Notes: generated by a model from the letters alone, not told the origin. 64,000 bases of DNA from CAWBLP01 sp963789495 (GCA_963789495.1 CAWBLP010000026.1:3151-67150); one strand, 5' to 3'; counted from the first letter of the stretch, positions 44,652 through 54,791 are shown. Translations and numbers: made by a program.

Positions 44652-45496
44652 GCGAACCTCGGCCGCCGGACTGGCGGGCGCTCAACCGGGCCAACTGGGA
44701 CGAGCGGGTCGCGGTGCATCTGGGGCCGCGCGGCTACGACCTGGCCGAACTGGCCGCCGGCACCGCGCGACTGAACGCCATCGAGGAAGCGGAACTCGGT
44801 CCGGTCGACGGTTTGCGGATGCTGCATCTGCAATGCCATTTCGGCCGCGACAGTCTGATCCTGGCGCAGCGCGGCGCCGAGGTGGTGGGACTGGATTTCT
44901 CTGCGCCGGCCATCGATGCGGCGCGGGCGCTGGCGGCGCGGTTGGGCCTGGCCGACCGGGTGCGCTTCGTGGCCGCCGATCTGTACGACGCGGCGACGGC
45001 AGTCCCGGCGCCGGCCTCGTTCGACGCGGTCTATGTCACCTGGGGCGCATTGTGCTGGCTGCCCGACATCACCGCCTGGGCGCGCCTGGTGGCGCATTTT
45101 CTCAAGCCGGGCGGCTGGCTCTATCTGGCCGAGGGGCATCCGGTTGCCATGGTGCTGGACGATGCAGCGGCCGCACCGGACGGAACGCCGGGCCTGTTCC
45201 TGCCGTATTTCCACGACGATCCGCTGCGCCTGGACGATTCGTCCGACTACGTCGATCCGCAGGCGCGGCTCACGAATGCCGCCACCTGCCAATGGATCCA
45301 TCCGCTCGGCAGCGTGGTCACGGCGCTGCTCCAGGCCGGGCTGTCACTCGACTGGCTGCACGAGCATCCGACCGCGACCTGGCGGATGTTCGCCTGCCTG
45401 CGGCAGGACCCGGACGGGACGTTCCATTGGCCGGACCGGCCGTGGCTGCCGCTGTCCTATTCGCTGCGGGCGCGCCGGCGGCTCAGCACAGCCTGA
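44648..45496 (+). CDS. Class I SAM-dependent methyltransferase
   Basis: 282 residues, ATGA overlap with mazG. Motif I MLHLQCHFGRDSLILA, motif II VVGLDFSAPAIDAARALA, then VRFVAADLYDA and DAVYVTWGALCWLPDI. C-terminal RRRLS. It has the form of a small-molecule methyltransferase; substrate unknown. It converges with the epimerase gene, the two coding regions overlapping by 14 bases. Confidence 0.85.
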   Translation: MSEPRPPDWRALNRANWDERVAVHLGPRGYDLAELAAGTARLNAIEEAELGPVDGLRMLHLQCHFGRDSLILAQRGAEVVGLDFSAPAIDAARALAARLGLADRVRFVAADLYDAATAVPAPASFDAVYVTWGALCWLPDITAWARLVAHFLKPGGWLYLAEGHPVAMVLDDAAAAPDGTPGLFLPYFHDDPLRLDDSSDYVDPQARLTNAATCQWIHPLGSVVTALLQAGLSLDWLHEHPTATWRMFACLRQDPDGTFHWPDRPWLPLSYSLRARRRLSTA

Positions 45497-46364
45497 TCCG
45501 CAGCGTCAGCACGCGGCGGTCGCCGGGCGGAATATGCATCAGGTCCGGCTTGGTGGTGAATTCGCCGTCGAAATCGGCGGGGCTGGCGGTGCCGTGCCAG
45601 GGTTCGATGCACAGGAAATCCGCGCAGGCCTCGGCGCCGGTAGAGCGCGACCAGATGCCAAGCTGCGGGAACCCGTCCCAACTGACCTCGATCACCTCGG
45701 AACTGGGCGCGGTGTAGCGCACCGAGGCGCTGGCGAGCTGGTCCAGGATCAGGGCGTCCGCGGCGAACAGCGCCGGGTCCAGCGCCAGCACATGGCCCTG
45801 CACCGGCGTGGGCTGCGGCGCCGGATCCAGCAGGCCGCCGGCAAGCCGCCGCACCGGCGCGGCTTCCACGGCGGAGAATTCCAGCACATGCGCGGCTTTT
45901 TCCGCCCCGGGAGTCAACGGCCAGGCGAAGCCGGGATGCGCGCCGACCGACGCTGGCAGGATCTCCCGCCCGGTGTTCACGATGGTAAAGCTCTGCTCCA
46001 AGGCGTCGTCATCCAGCGTGTAAGCGACCTCGAAACGGAATGCGAACGGATACATCGCGCGCGTCGCGCCGTCGTCGTGCAACACCAGGCGGCAATGCGT
46101 GGGGGAGCGCGTCAGCCAGGCGAACCGGCGGTCGCGGGCGAAACCGTGCTGGGTCAGCCGATGGGCCTTGCCGTGATGCAGGAGCCGATCGTCCTTCAGG
46201 CGGCCGACGATTGGGAACAGGACCGGCGCATGGCGTGGCCAGATCGGGTCGGCCTGCCAAAGCATTTCAGTGCCTGTGGCATCGCATAACGAGCACAGCT
46301 CCGCTCCGTCCGCCTTCACCACCGCAGACAGGTAGCCGTTCGCCAGGGCATGCCGATCCATCAT
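45483..46364 (-). CDS. Aldose 1-epimerase family protein
   Basis: 293 residues. Galactose-mutarotase-like beta-sandwich: MLWQADPIWPRHAPVLFPIVGRL, HRLTQHGFARDRRF (His), SVGAHPGFAWPL (His) and CIEPWHG (Glu). Interconverts sugar anomers; this subgroup (LacX/YihR-like) includes hexose-6-phosphate forms. Overlaps the convergent methyltransferase gene at the 3' end. Confidence 0.88.
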   Translation of the reverse strand: MMDRHALANGYLSAVVKADGAELCSLCDATGTEMLWQADPIWPRHAPVLFPIVGRLKDDRLLHHGKAHRLTQHGFARDRRFAWLTRSPTHCRLVLHDDGATRAMYPFAFRFEVAYTLDDDALEQSFTIVNTGREILPASVGAHPGFAWPLTPGAEKAAHVLEFSAVEAAPVRRLAGGLLDPAPQPTPVQGHVLALDPALFAADALILDQLASASVRYTAPSSEVIEVSWDGFPQLGIWSRSTGAEACADFLCIEPWHGTASPADFDGEFTTKPDLMHIPPGDRRVLTLRIRLC

Positions 46365-46429
46365 GGATGCAGAGCTTGCACCGGACTGCTGGGCAATTTC
46401 CAGATGCCTGGCGGTTTGACCTGCAATTC

Positions 46430-47300
46430 AGGCAGTTTCCTCACCGCCGGCGACCTCCAGCACCGCCTCCCCCTGCGGCTCCGGTTCGGCGCGGCGGGTG
46501 ATACGGTGTCACGGGGTACCGACGCCCGGCTCGCTGTCCAGTGCGACATGGCCACAAGACTGCTTGATGAACCCGTAGATTTGGCTGAGGCCGAGCCCGC
46601 TGCCTTGGCCCGCCGGCTTGGTGGTGAAGAACGGCTCGAACGCGGCCTCGCGCACCGTGACGGACATGCCGGCGCCGGTATCGGTGACGTGGATCGCGAC
46701 ATGGTCGCCCGGCTCGATCTCGGGATTCTGCGGCATTGCGGCGGCCGGGACGTCCCTCATTGCGATGGTAACCTGCCCGCCATGCGGCATCGCGTCACGG
46801 GCGTTTATGATCAGGCTCAGGATGGCGGATTCGAGTTGGATGGGATCTGCCTCCACCAACCACAGCGCGGCGTCGGCGGCGAGCTCTAGCGGAGTTTCGC
46901 TGCCGAGAGTGGCGCACAGCAGGCCCGCCATGGCGGCGAGGCGGTCGGCTGGATTGAATACGGTCGGCCGCAGCGATTAGCAGCGGCCGAGGGCCAGCAG
47001 ATGCTGGGTCAGCTAGGCGCCGCGCGCGGCCCGACCAGCGCCCGCTCGGTGTAGTTGTTCATGGATCATCGGCATCGACCCGAGCTTAAATTGCCTGGAG
47101 ATTTCCCTGAATGACCTCCGGCAGGTTGTTGAAGTCATGTGCCACGCCACCGGTCAACTGGCGGACCGCCTCCATCTTTTGCGACTGGCGCAGCATGGTC
47201 TCGGTGCGCTCGCGTTCGGTGGCTTCTCGGCGCGGCGCGCCCACCGCGGCCTCACGCGACTGCCGCCGTCGAACAACTCAGCGAGCGTCTCCATCGGACC
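46430..47300 (-). pseudogene. Sensor histidine kinase remnant
   Basis: Minus-strand fragments, all in reading order: RQSQKMEAVRQLTGGVAHDFNN (DHp with phospho-His) near 47200, then a stop at ~47090. Further pieces resume with ...LALGRC-stop-SLRPTVFNPADRLAAMAGLL near 46980, and an open stretch (46509-46931) with the N box LSLIINARDAMPHGG, DTGAGM and FTTKPAGQGSGLGLSQIYGF. Several nonsense changes, not just one-base shifts, show real decay. The kinase likely was a PAS-type hybrid. Confidence 0.65.
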
Positions 47301-47327
47301 GTCTGCTCCTGCCCGCCGCGGCCGGGG

Positions 47328-47696
47328 TCACGGCGGACCTTCCAGCTCCGCGCGCACCGCAGCTTCCAGGTCGCTCATGCGGAAGGGCTTACGGAGGAAC
47401 CGCCGATTGACCTGCTGGGCAATGAAATATCCCGAGATCAGAATCACCTTCAGGTTGCGGTGACGCTGCGTCGCAATCTCCGCCAGTTCCAGACCCGACA
47501 TGTCCGGCATGCGGATGTCCGAAATGATCAGCCGGGTATCCGGGTGAGAATCCAGCAGGCGCAGCGCCTCCGCACTGCCGTCGGCCTGCAGAACACGATA
47601 CCCGAAATCCTCCAGGAACTCCGCAACGATACTCCGCACTTCGAGCTCGTCGTCGACGACCACAATACTTGCAGCAGGCTCCGGCGTCCGTTCCAT
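47328..47696 (-). CDS. Single-domain response regulator (CheY-like)
   Basis: 122 residues from ATG 47696. Complete REC fold: VVVDDELEVRSIVAEFLEDFG (acidic pocket), DTRLIISDIRMPDMSGLELA (phospho-Asp), VILISGYF (Thr/Ser) and FLRKPFRMSDL (Lys). No output domain. It lies directly upstream of the dead histidine kinase on the same strand, so its partner is probably gone. Confidence 0.85.
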   Translation of the reverse strand: MERTPEPAASIVVVDDELEVRSIVAEFLEDFGYRVLQADGSAEALRLLDSHPDTRLIISDIRMPDMSGLELAEIATQRHRNLKVILISGYFIAQQVNRRFLRKPFRMSDLEAAVRAELEGPP

Positions 47697-48029
47697 CAGG
47701 TTCGTGTTATTCTGAGGCGTGCAGGTCAAGGCAAACTCCGCGCCATGAGACGTGGCAGGTTTGGTCAAGACTGGTCGCAGCCACGGTGCCGAGGAAGCCA
47801 CCGCCAGCACAACCATGGGCTGTATAGCATCGGACTTGTGCCCCGACACCGCCTAATCCGGCTTAACGGTGGTGACTGGTCGGTCACAACCTCGCGACCA
47901 AAGATTGCTTCCGCCTGGCTGGCCAGGAATTGCTATAACGCAACATGATTCCATTACCGCCGCGGATTGGACCTGCACGCCATTCCATGCGATGCCTGTC
48001 GCGTCACGACCGACCTCGGAGGGGCGTCG

Positions 48030-48473
48030 TTGCAGCTTGTCATCGGGTCCGACCATGCCGGGTTTCCGCTGAAGCAGACGCTGATCGAGCACCTGCAGAC
48101 AGCCGGCCACGAGGTGAGCGATGTCGGCTCATTCGATTCCAACCCGGTGGACTTTCCCGACATTGCCCGGGCGCTGACCGCGCGTGTGCTGGAAGGCCGG
48201 GCGGAGCGCGGCATCATGGTGTGCGGCACCGGCGTCGGAGCGGCCATTGCCGCCAACAAGGTGAAGGGGATCCGCGCCGCGGTGCTGCATGACTGGCATT
48301 GTGCGCATCAGGCGGTGGAACATGACGACGTGAATGTCATGTGCCTGGGCGCTCAGATCGTCGGCGCCTGGCTCGCTCGTGACCTGCTCGATGCGTTTCT
48401 TGCCGCACGATTTTCCACCGACGCGGATTTCCGCCGCCGGGTCGCCAAGTTGCAGGAGATGGAAGACGAATGA
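48030..48473 (+). CDS. rpiB: Ribose-5-phosphate isomerase B
   Basis: 147 residues from TTG 48030, six bases after GGAGGGG; the earlier in-frame start (47967) has no ribosome-binding site and adds an unrelated leader. IGSDHAGFPLKQTL, VGSFDSNPVDFPDIA, MVCGTGVGAAIAANKVKGIRAA (catalytic Cys) and NVMCLGAQIVG are the RpiB signatures. Isomerises ribose 5-phosphate to ribulose 5-phosphate, and some members act on allose 6-phosphate. Coupled to the CoA transferase. Confidence 0.93.
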   Translation: MQLVIGSDHAGFPLKQTLIEHLQTAGHEVSDVGSFDSNPVDFPDIARALTARVLEGRAERGIMVCGTGVGAAIAANKVKGIRAAVLHDWHCAHQAVEHDDVNVMCLGAQIVGAWLARDLLDAFLAARFSTDADFRRRVAKLQEMEDE

Positions 48474-49642
48474 GCACCGGACCGCTTGCCCGCTTCAAAG
48501 TCATCGACCTGACCCGGGTGCGCGCCGGCCCGACCTGTGTCCGGCAACTCGCCGACTGGGGCGCCGACGTGATCAAGATCGAGGCGCCGGAAGGCGATGC
48601 CGGCCTGGGCGGCGAACGGCACGGGCCGGATTTTCAGAATTTGCACCGTAACAAGCGCAGCCTGACGCTGAATCTGAAAGCGCCCGAAGGTGTGGAAATC
48701 CTGCAGCGCCTGGTGCGCCGGTCCGACGTGGTGGTGGAGAACTATCGCCCCGACGTGAAGTTCCGCCTGGGGGTGGATTACGAGAGCCTGCGCAAGCTCA
48801 ATCCGCGCCTGGTCTATGCGTCGATCTCGGGCTTCGGGCAGGACGGGCCGTATCGCGATCGTCCCGGGTTCGATCAAATCGCCCAAGGCATGGGCGGGCT
48901 GATGTCGATCACCGGCCTTCCCGGCCAAGGACCGGTGCGGGTCGGCATCCCGGTGGCCGACCTGACCGCCGGCATCTTCGCCGCCATGGGCATCCTGGTC
49001 GCCTTGCTCGAACGCGAGGAATCCGGCCAGGGGCAATGGGTGCAAAGCTCGCTGCTCGGCGCGCAGATCGCCATGCTGGACTTCCAGGCCGCGCGCTGGA
49101 CCATCGGCCACGAGGTGCCGGGCCAGGCGGGCAACGACCATCCCACCAGCATTCCGACTGGCGTGTTTCCGACCAGCGACGGCTACATCAACATCGCCGC
49201 TGCCGGCGACGAAATCTATCGCCGCTTTTGCAAGGCGGTGGACGCACCGCAGCTGGCGACCGATGCGGCGTTTGCCACCGGCGCTTTGCGCTCCACCAAC
49301 CGCGCGGCGCTGAACGAGGCAATCGCCGCCATCACCCGCAACCACAGCTCCGCTGAATGGGTGGAGCGACTGAACGCGGCAGGAGTGCCGGCCGGGCCGA
49401 TCTACAAGATGAACGAGGTGTTCGCCGATCCGCAGGTTCAGCACCTGAACATCACCCGCAAAGTGCCGCACAAGGTGCTGGGCGATGTCGAGGTGATCGG
49501 CCAGGCCATCGAACTCAGCCGCACGCCGTGGAGCGTGCGCAGCGCCACCCCGGAACCGGGCGAGCATACCGACGCGGTGCTGCAGGAGCTCGGTTACGCC
49601 GAGGCGGAGGTCGCGGCCTTGCGCGCCAAGAAGGTGGTGTAA
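48470..49642 (+). CDS. CaiB/BaiF (class III) CoA transferase
   Basis: 390 residues, ATGA overlap with rpiB. CaiB/BaiF family: LARFKVIDLTRVRAGPTCVRQLADWGADVIKIE, LNLKAPEGVEIL, the nucleophilic Asp of the GIPVADLTAG segment, and ISGFGQDGPYRDRPGFD. These move CoA between organic acids through an enzyme-aspartyl intermediate. Substrate not predictable. Confidence 0.93.
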   Translation: MSTGPLARFKVIDLTRVRAGPTCVRQLADWGADVIKIEAPEGDAGLGGERHGPDFQNLHRNKRSLTLNLKAPEGVEILQRLVRRSDVVVENYRPDVKFRLGVDYESLRKLNPRLVYASISGFGQDGPYRDRPGFDQIAQGMGGLMSITGLPGQGPVRVGIPVADLTAGIFAAMGILVALLEREESGQGQWVQSSLLGAQIAMLDFQAARWTIGHEVPGQAGNDHPTSIPTGVFPTSDGYINIAAAGDEIYRRFCKAVDAPQLATDAAFATGALRSTNRAALNEAIAAITRNHSSAEWVERLNAAGVPAGPIYKMNEVFADPQVQHLNITRKVPHKVLGDVEVIGQAIELSRTPWSVRSATPEPGEHTDAVLQELGYAEAEVAALRAKKVV

Positions 49643-49689
49643 CGCGCACAGCCCGGTTGGAGTTTGCGCGGGGCGTCCGGACTCCAGAT

Positions 49690-49902
49690 TCAGATCTGCG
49701 TCGCCGGATTGGGAAGGTCGAGCATTGTGGTGGCTGACGCCCCGAATGATGTGCATTGATCGAACGTCGCAAGCTCGGCACGGGCTTCAGCCAGCAGGAC
49801 CAGGACGGTTGCCGCCTGAACCCGATCGAGGACGCCGCAGATCAGCTGCTCCTCAAAGCGGTCGATATTCGCGGTGATCACGTAGCGTCGCGGACCCGGC
49901 AT
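49690..49902 (-). CDS. Small hypothetical protein
   Basis: About 70 residues from ATG 49902 (GTG 49923 also possible), with RYVITANIDRFEEQLICGVLDRVQAATVLVLLAEARAEL as a helix-rich block. No family recognised. It is convergent with the CoA transferase. Low confidence because length and codon usage do not exclude chance. Confidence 0.35.
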   Translation of the reverse strand: MPGPRRYVITANIDRFEEQLICGVLDRVQAATVLVLLAEARAELATFDQCTSFGASATTMLDLPNPATQI

Positions 49903-50321
49903 GGGCGGCCTCAGATGACTCACGAATTAGTGAGTTGTATCTTACTCAGGAGACTCGCGCAATACAGGTGTGACCGGACGAGATACACCGGTCATTCGCC
50001 GAACCTTGGGGCCACAAGGATGAGGGAGTTGCTCTTGGCTGAACCAGGTTCCTCGTGCCGTCGAGCACATCGTGACCTCCCAGCCGCGCCCTCCCCGTCC
50101 AGCCGAGCCTGACCCGGGCCATCTATCCCGAAAGACCATGCAGCGCGTGCTGCGCGTCAGGATGGAGATGGGGGCGGGGTCAAGCCCGGCCGACGGGACG
50201 TGCAGGCTGTTCGGAGATCGGCTGAGGTCGCGCATGTCCAATACGGCAAACGTCGCGGGCGTCGGCTTGCGCAAGCGGCTCGGACACCTCACCCTTCCGC
50301 GGCTGAAAAAGGGAGGCGGAC
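49903..50321. other. Intergenic region upstream of the hydroxyacid dehydrogenase
   Basis: About 420 bases. Frames on both strands here have low-complexity Pro/Arg content and no motif; the one matching minus frame (49942-50433) is not conserved in any recognisable way. The part near 49923-49955 is unusually A+T-rich for the window, which may include a promoter. Confidence 0.3.
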
Positions 50322-51299
50322 ATGACCAAGGTGGCAGTGCTCGACGATTGGCAGGGTGTGGCCCAGACCAGCGCAGACTGGTCGAAGCTGATGGCACGCG
50401 CCGAGGTGGTGTTCTTCGACCAGGCATTCGCAAGCGAGGACGTTGCCGCCGCGAAACTGGCCGATTTCGACATTGTCCTGTCGATGCGGGAGCGGACGCC
50501 GCTGCCGGCTTCGCTGATCAACCGGCTGCCGAAACTGCGCATGCTGGGTATGACCGGCGCGCGCAACGCCTCGCTCGACACGGCTGCCTGCACCGCGCGG
50601 AAGATTGTCGTCTGCAACACCCAGGGCAGCGGCTACAATGAGGCCGCGACCGCGGAGCTGGCGCTGGGACTGCTGCTGGCTGCGGCGCGCGGCATTGCTG
50701 CGGGCGATGCCAATATGCGTGCGGGGCGGTTCCAGGAGAATGTGCCGGTTGGCCTGACCTTGGCGGGCCGCACACTGGGCGTCATCGGCCTGGGCCGGCT
50801 TGGCTCCCACATGGCGCGCTACGGCAAGGCGCTAAATATGAACCTGCTGGCCTGGAGCCAGAACCTGACGGCGGAAAAAGCCCAGGCAGCGGGCGCGACT
50901 CTGGTGTCGAAGCAGGAGCTGCTGGAGCGGTCCGATGCAGTGAGCATCCACCTGGTTCTGTCCGATCGCTCACGCGGCCTGATCGGCGCCGATGACCTGG
51001 CGCGGATGAAGCCGGGGGCGATTTTGGTGAATACCTCGCGCGGGCCCATTGTAGACGAGAAGGCACTGCTGGCCGCCCTGCAGGCACGTCGTATCGTGGC
51101 CGCGCTGGATGTGTTCGATCGCGAGCCGCTGCCGGCCGATCATCCGCTGCGTACAGCGCCGAACACGGTGCTGATGCCGCATCTGGGCTACGGCGTGCAG
51201 GAGACCTGGGAGCAGTTTTATCCGCAGAGTTTGGAGAACGCGCTGGCGTTCCTGGACGGCAAGCCGGTGCGGGTGGTGAACCCGGAAGCGCTGGCGTAG
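50322..51299 (+). CDS. D-2-hydroxyacid dehydrogenase family protein
   Basis: 325 residues; GGAGG 5-6 bases before ATG. NAD-binding GVIGLGRLGSHMA; catalytic Arg in ILVNTSRGPIVDE, Glu in ALDVFDREPLP and His in VLMPHLGYG. The N-terminal half is the D-hydroxyacid flank (NTQGSGYNEAATAELALGLL). Reduces 2-keto acids or oxidises D-2-hydroxy acids; exact substrate unknown. Confidence 0.92.
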   Translation: MTKVAVLDDWQGVAQTSADWSKLMARAEVVFFDQAFASEDVAAAKLADFDIVLSMRERTPLPASLINRLPKLRMLGMTGARNASLDTAACTARKIVVCNTQGSGYNEAATAELALGLLLAAARGIAAGDANMRAGRFQENVPVGLTLAGRTLGVIGLGRLGSHMARYGKALNMNLLAWSQNLTAEKAQAAGATLVSKQELLERSDAVSIHLVLSDRSRGLIGADDLARMKPGAILVNTSRGPIVDEKALLAALQARRIVAALDVFDREPLPADHPLRTAPNTVLMPHLGYGVQETWEQFYPQSLENALAFLDGKPVRVVNPEALA

Positions 51300-51548
51300 C
51301 GCCGGGAGAGGCCGACTTTGGCGTTGCGCCCAGCCAATCGCGCTCTTGCGCTCGTTCGGCGCGGGGCGCTTCGCTCGAGCCACCGACTTGCCCGTTTATG
51401 AGCCACCGTGGCGGAGAGCGCCCTCGCTGGCCCGACCAGGCATACAGGTTGGCACTGGCAGTTGCCCTCGGGCTGCGCAACAGCACGCAAAGCAACACCG
51501 CCGTTCCTGGGGACAGGAACGGCGGTGTTGCGGATGTATTCGCGTCGC

Positions 51549-51593
51549 TGGTTGCGGGGACAGGATTTGAACCTGTGACCTTCAGGTTATGAG
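51549..51593 (-). tRNA. Truncated tRNA-fMet 3' half (attachment-site remnant)
   Basis: Reading the minus strand, CTCATAACCTGAAGGTCACA and onward to ...TGTCCCCGCAACCA is the exact 3' portion of an initiator tRNA from the anticodon loop to an encoded CCA. Upstream of CTCATAA the sequence (AACGGT) cannot form the anticodon stem, so the break is at the anticodon loop, a common crossover for tyrosine recombinases. The integrase gene follows at 53508. I read it as one end of an integrated element. Confidence 0.7.
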
Positions 51594-51639
51594 ACCGTTC
51601 ATGAAATGTTCTCTGCGCTTCGAATGATTGCGCAGATTC

Positions 51640-53332
51640 GTAACCGGGGCAAAATCCCGGGCGAGTGGTGTTTTCAGGCGGGTTGGCCACGGCGGCGGAT
51701 GAGGCTGGGAAGGTGCGGGACGGCGGGAGCACCTGAGATGCTGAGCCTGGCACCGAGATAGTCCCACAATGCGATGCCGAGCTTGGTGCAGGTCTTGGCG
51801 AGCCCGAGGAAAGCGTCGCGGCAGTCTCGGCCGATATCGCTGTGGGTTCCGCCGCTGACTTTGCGCTTTGTCACCTGACAGCGGATGTCGTTTTCCGAAC
51901 CGTTGGTGTGCAGCGGGATCTCGGGATGGTCGAGCACCATCAGTAACTCGGCCTTGTTGGCGTGCAGCCGCTGGAGCAGGCGGTCCAGAGTGGCGAAGCC
52001 GGTACGTCGGTGAAAGATGCGGTCGAACCGCCCCCGCATTTCACGGCGTCGGCGTGGCGTCGGTTCACGCCGGTAGAGCTTCAGGTCGGCATAATACCAC
52101 CAGATCAGCCCGCGGATATGCTGCTGGGCGGCACGCTGCTGGTCGGTAAAGGTCTCCAGCTTGTGCACCAGGCGTTCGGCGTGGATCCAGCACAGCGCAT
52201 GCTGGCCGATGTTGAACTGCCCGGCATCGTCGCTGACTATGACCGCCTCGCAGAGAAACCCGTGTGCGCTCACCGCGCCCCACAGCGCAGCTTCTGTGGC
52301 GACGCGCACCGGATCGGGCGTCACCGGCAGACCGGTCATGCCGAGCTGCTCAAGATGGCGCATCCAGGCGGTCTGATCGGCGAACTGCCGCTGCCCATGT
52401 GTTGCCAGTCGCTGGATGAGCGGTCCGGCCAGGGCATGCTCATGCATATAGTCCAGCGCCGCATCGTTGATCACGTAATCGGTGTGACCGGCACGCAGCA
52501 GGTCAAGAAAGTTCCGGCGAACTCTTGCTGCCCGTTGTGCCGAACCAGGCGAACGTGTCGTTGCCGATTTGCGTGCAGACGGCATTGGCGCCGCGATGGC
52601 GCGCGCCGGTGTCATCGACGGTGACCCAGTCCGCTGTCGCCAGTCCGGCACGTAGCACCTCGCAGCTCTCCACCAGGAAGTCATCTTGTCCATCGATCAG
52701 CAGGCGCATGACCTGCCGCTTCGAGATACTGACGCCGATCGCCTGAAGCTGTGTGACCAAACGCTCGACGGTCACCTGGCCCTGGTGGTACTGCATCAGC
52801 ACGAAGCGCCGCAGCTCCGGCCCGAAATGGCCGCGGATGCCACTGGGCAGCGGCGCCACGATGGTCTCGCCTTGCGGCGTCAGCCAGCGCTCGCGGCGGT
52901 AGCGCACCGCCCGTGCCGTGAGCACCAGCTCCTGCACTCGATACGGCTCGTAGCCCTTGAACTGCGAACCCGGCGGATGCGCCACCCGCAGCACCTCGGT
53001 CTGCGGTGTGACCCGCGGTGTCACCTTGCCGCGGCCGCGGCGTTTGCCCCGCTTGCCGCCGCGCTTCGGCTCGGTGCCCTTCTCCATGCCGCTCGGCTTG
53101 ATCGATGGGCGACCCTTGAGGCCCTTCAGCCAGGCGATCTCATCGCGCTGTGCCGCCACCAGTTGCTTCAGCTCCGACACCTCGCCCAGCAGCTCAACCA
53201 CCAGAGCTTCCAGCTCGGCGTGCGGCAGACCCGACGGATCAGTGGGCGGTGACATGCGGCGAGCGAATTGGTACTCGTCCGCGTCGGGGGAAGCCCTAAA
53301 ATGCAATCCGCCCGGGGTTTTGCCCCGGTTAC
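51640..53332 (-). mobile_element. IS66-type insertion sequence
   Basis: 1,693 bp with inverted ends GTAACCGGGGCAAAATCCCG and (right, reverse complement) GTAACCGGGGCAAAACCCCG. An 8-bp duplication GCAGATTC flanks it (51632-51639 and 53333-53340), as expected for IS66. The host sequence across the site joins the tRNA-fMet fragment to the integrase leader, so the element inserted into the island edge. Confidence 0.9.
51674..53254 (-). pseudogene. IS66-family transposase (one frameshift)
   Basis: From MSPPTDPSGLPHAELEALVVELLGE (53254) the N-terminal frame contains IKPSGMEKGTEPKRGGKRGK, the zinc-like and helical regions, and VDDTGARHRG (first Asp). One inserted T near 52515 shifts into the C-terminal frame: LDLLRAGHTDYVINDAAL, CWIHAERLVHKLE, and GSENDIRCQVTKRKVSGG (Glu region). 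The product is ~525 residues, the usual TnpC length. One extra base fits an assembly error; the copy may be active. Confidence 0.82.
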
Positions 53333-53507
53333 GCAGATTCACGATAAGTCACTGATATTACTTGATAATAGGGGCGGATAGCCTTCTACATGGTTCGCAT
53401 GAACCCGCAGCGACTTTCGCCCGCATGTGTCCATGGTGTGTCCACGGGATTGTCGGCGGATCGCAGCGGGACAATCGGAACCAGCGTCGGATGAAGGCCC
53501 CTGCCCT

Positions 53508-54674
53508 ATGCCGAAATTGACCAAACGCACCGTCGAAGCCGCCGAGCCGCGCGACAAGGACTACATCATCTTCGACAGCGACCTGCCCGGGTTCGGCATC
53601 CGCATCTTGCCCAGCGGCAGGCGCTCCTACCTGGTGCAGTATCGGGTCGGCCGGGCATTTCGCCGCATGGCGCTCGGCCAGCACGGTATTCTCACCACGG
53701 AGAAGGCCAGGGCCGAAGCCTTCAAGGTCTTGGCGGCCACCAAGGAGGGCAAGGATCCGGCCGACGCCCGGGACAAGGCCCGGCGAGACCCGACGATCCA
53801 GGAATTTTGCGAGCGCGCTATCAACGATCACGCTGAGCACCACTGCAAACCGGGCACGGTCGTCGGCTATCGCTATTACCTGAAGGCCTACATCAGCCCC
53901 CGGATTGGCCGGCTGCAAATGAGTAAGGTGACCCGACCGGACATCGCCCGCCTCCACCATGATCTCCGGTTCGCCCCGGTTCAGGCCAACCGTTGCCTTC
54001 AGTTCCTGTCCAAGGTGTTTAATCTCGCCGAACTATGGGGCCTGCGCCCGGACGGCTCCAACCCCAGTCGCCATGTCGAGAAGTACCAGGAGAAGAAGCG
54101 CGAGCGGTATCTGTCGCGGGATGAACTGGCCAGGCTCGGTGAGGTCCTGCGCCAATGCGATATCGACGGCATCGAAAGCCAATCGGCCATCAACGCCATT
54201 CGCCTTCTGATCTTCACCGGCTGCCGCCTCGGCGAGATCATGACGCTCAAGTGGGAATACGTCGATCTGGAGACAGGTGCCCTGCACCTCCCGGACTCCA
54301 AGACCGGCGCCAAGACCGTACATATTGGCACGCCGGCCATCGCCGCGCTGAAACTGATCGAGCGCATCCCCGACAATCCCTGGGTCATCACCGGCAGGGT
54401 GCCCGGCGCGCATCTCACCGACCTTCAGCCACCATGGCAGCGGATCCGTAAGCGTGCCGGCATCGAGGATGTCCGCATTCACGATCTGCGTCACACCTTC
54501 GCCTCGGTCGCCGTGGCCAGTGGCCAGGGCTTGCCGATGATCGGCAAGCTGCTCGGTCACTCCCAGGTCCAGACGACTGCCCGGTACGCCCACCTTGCCG
54601 CCGATCCCGTGAAGCTTGCTGCGAACCACGTGTCCGGCGAGATCGCCAACATGCTGGGCAGCAAGGCGGCATAG
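53508..54674 (+). CDS. Tyrosine recombinase/integrase with Arm DNA-binding domain
   Basis: 388 residues from ATG 53508; the open frame begins earlier (53427) without a start signal. N-terminal DUF4102 Arm domain (LTKRTVEAAEPRDKDYIIFDSDLPGFGIRI), SAM-like core-binding domain, then the catalytic domain: IFTGCRLGEIMTLKW (Arg), VRIHDLRHTFASV (HxxR) and LLGHSQVQTTARYAH (His, Tyr). DUF4102 integrases target tRNA genes, consistent with the tRNA-fMet fragment 2 kb upstream. Confidence 0.94.
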   Translation: MPKLTKRTVEAAEPRDKDYIIFDSDLPGFGIRILPSGRRSYLVQYRVGRAFRRMALGQHGILTTEKARAEAFKVLAATKEGKDPADARDKARRDPTIQEFCERAINDHAEHHCKPGTVVGYRYYLKAYISPRIGRLQMSKVTRPDIARLHHDLRFAPVQANRCLQFLSKVFNLAELWGLRPDGSNPSRHVEKYQEKKRERYLSRDELARLGEVLRQCDIDGIESQSAINAIRLLIFTGCRLGEIMTLKWEYVDLETGALHLPDSKTGAKTVHIGTPAIAALKLIERIPDNPWVITGRVPGAHLTDLQPPWQRIRKRAGIEDVRIHDLRHTFASVAVASGQGLPMIGKLLGHSQVQTTARYAHLAADPVKLAANHVSGEIANMLGSKAA

Positions 54675-54791
54675 GTGGCACGGCAATCGTCTGATTGGGA
54701 TATCGCAGGCGATTTTGGAAGCGCTTGGTCGCTGGATTTTCCGCTGGCCGCGACGACGACCGGGATCACGCTCAGCGATATGGCTGTCTGA

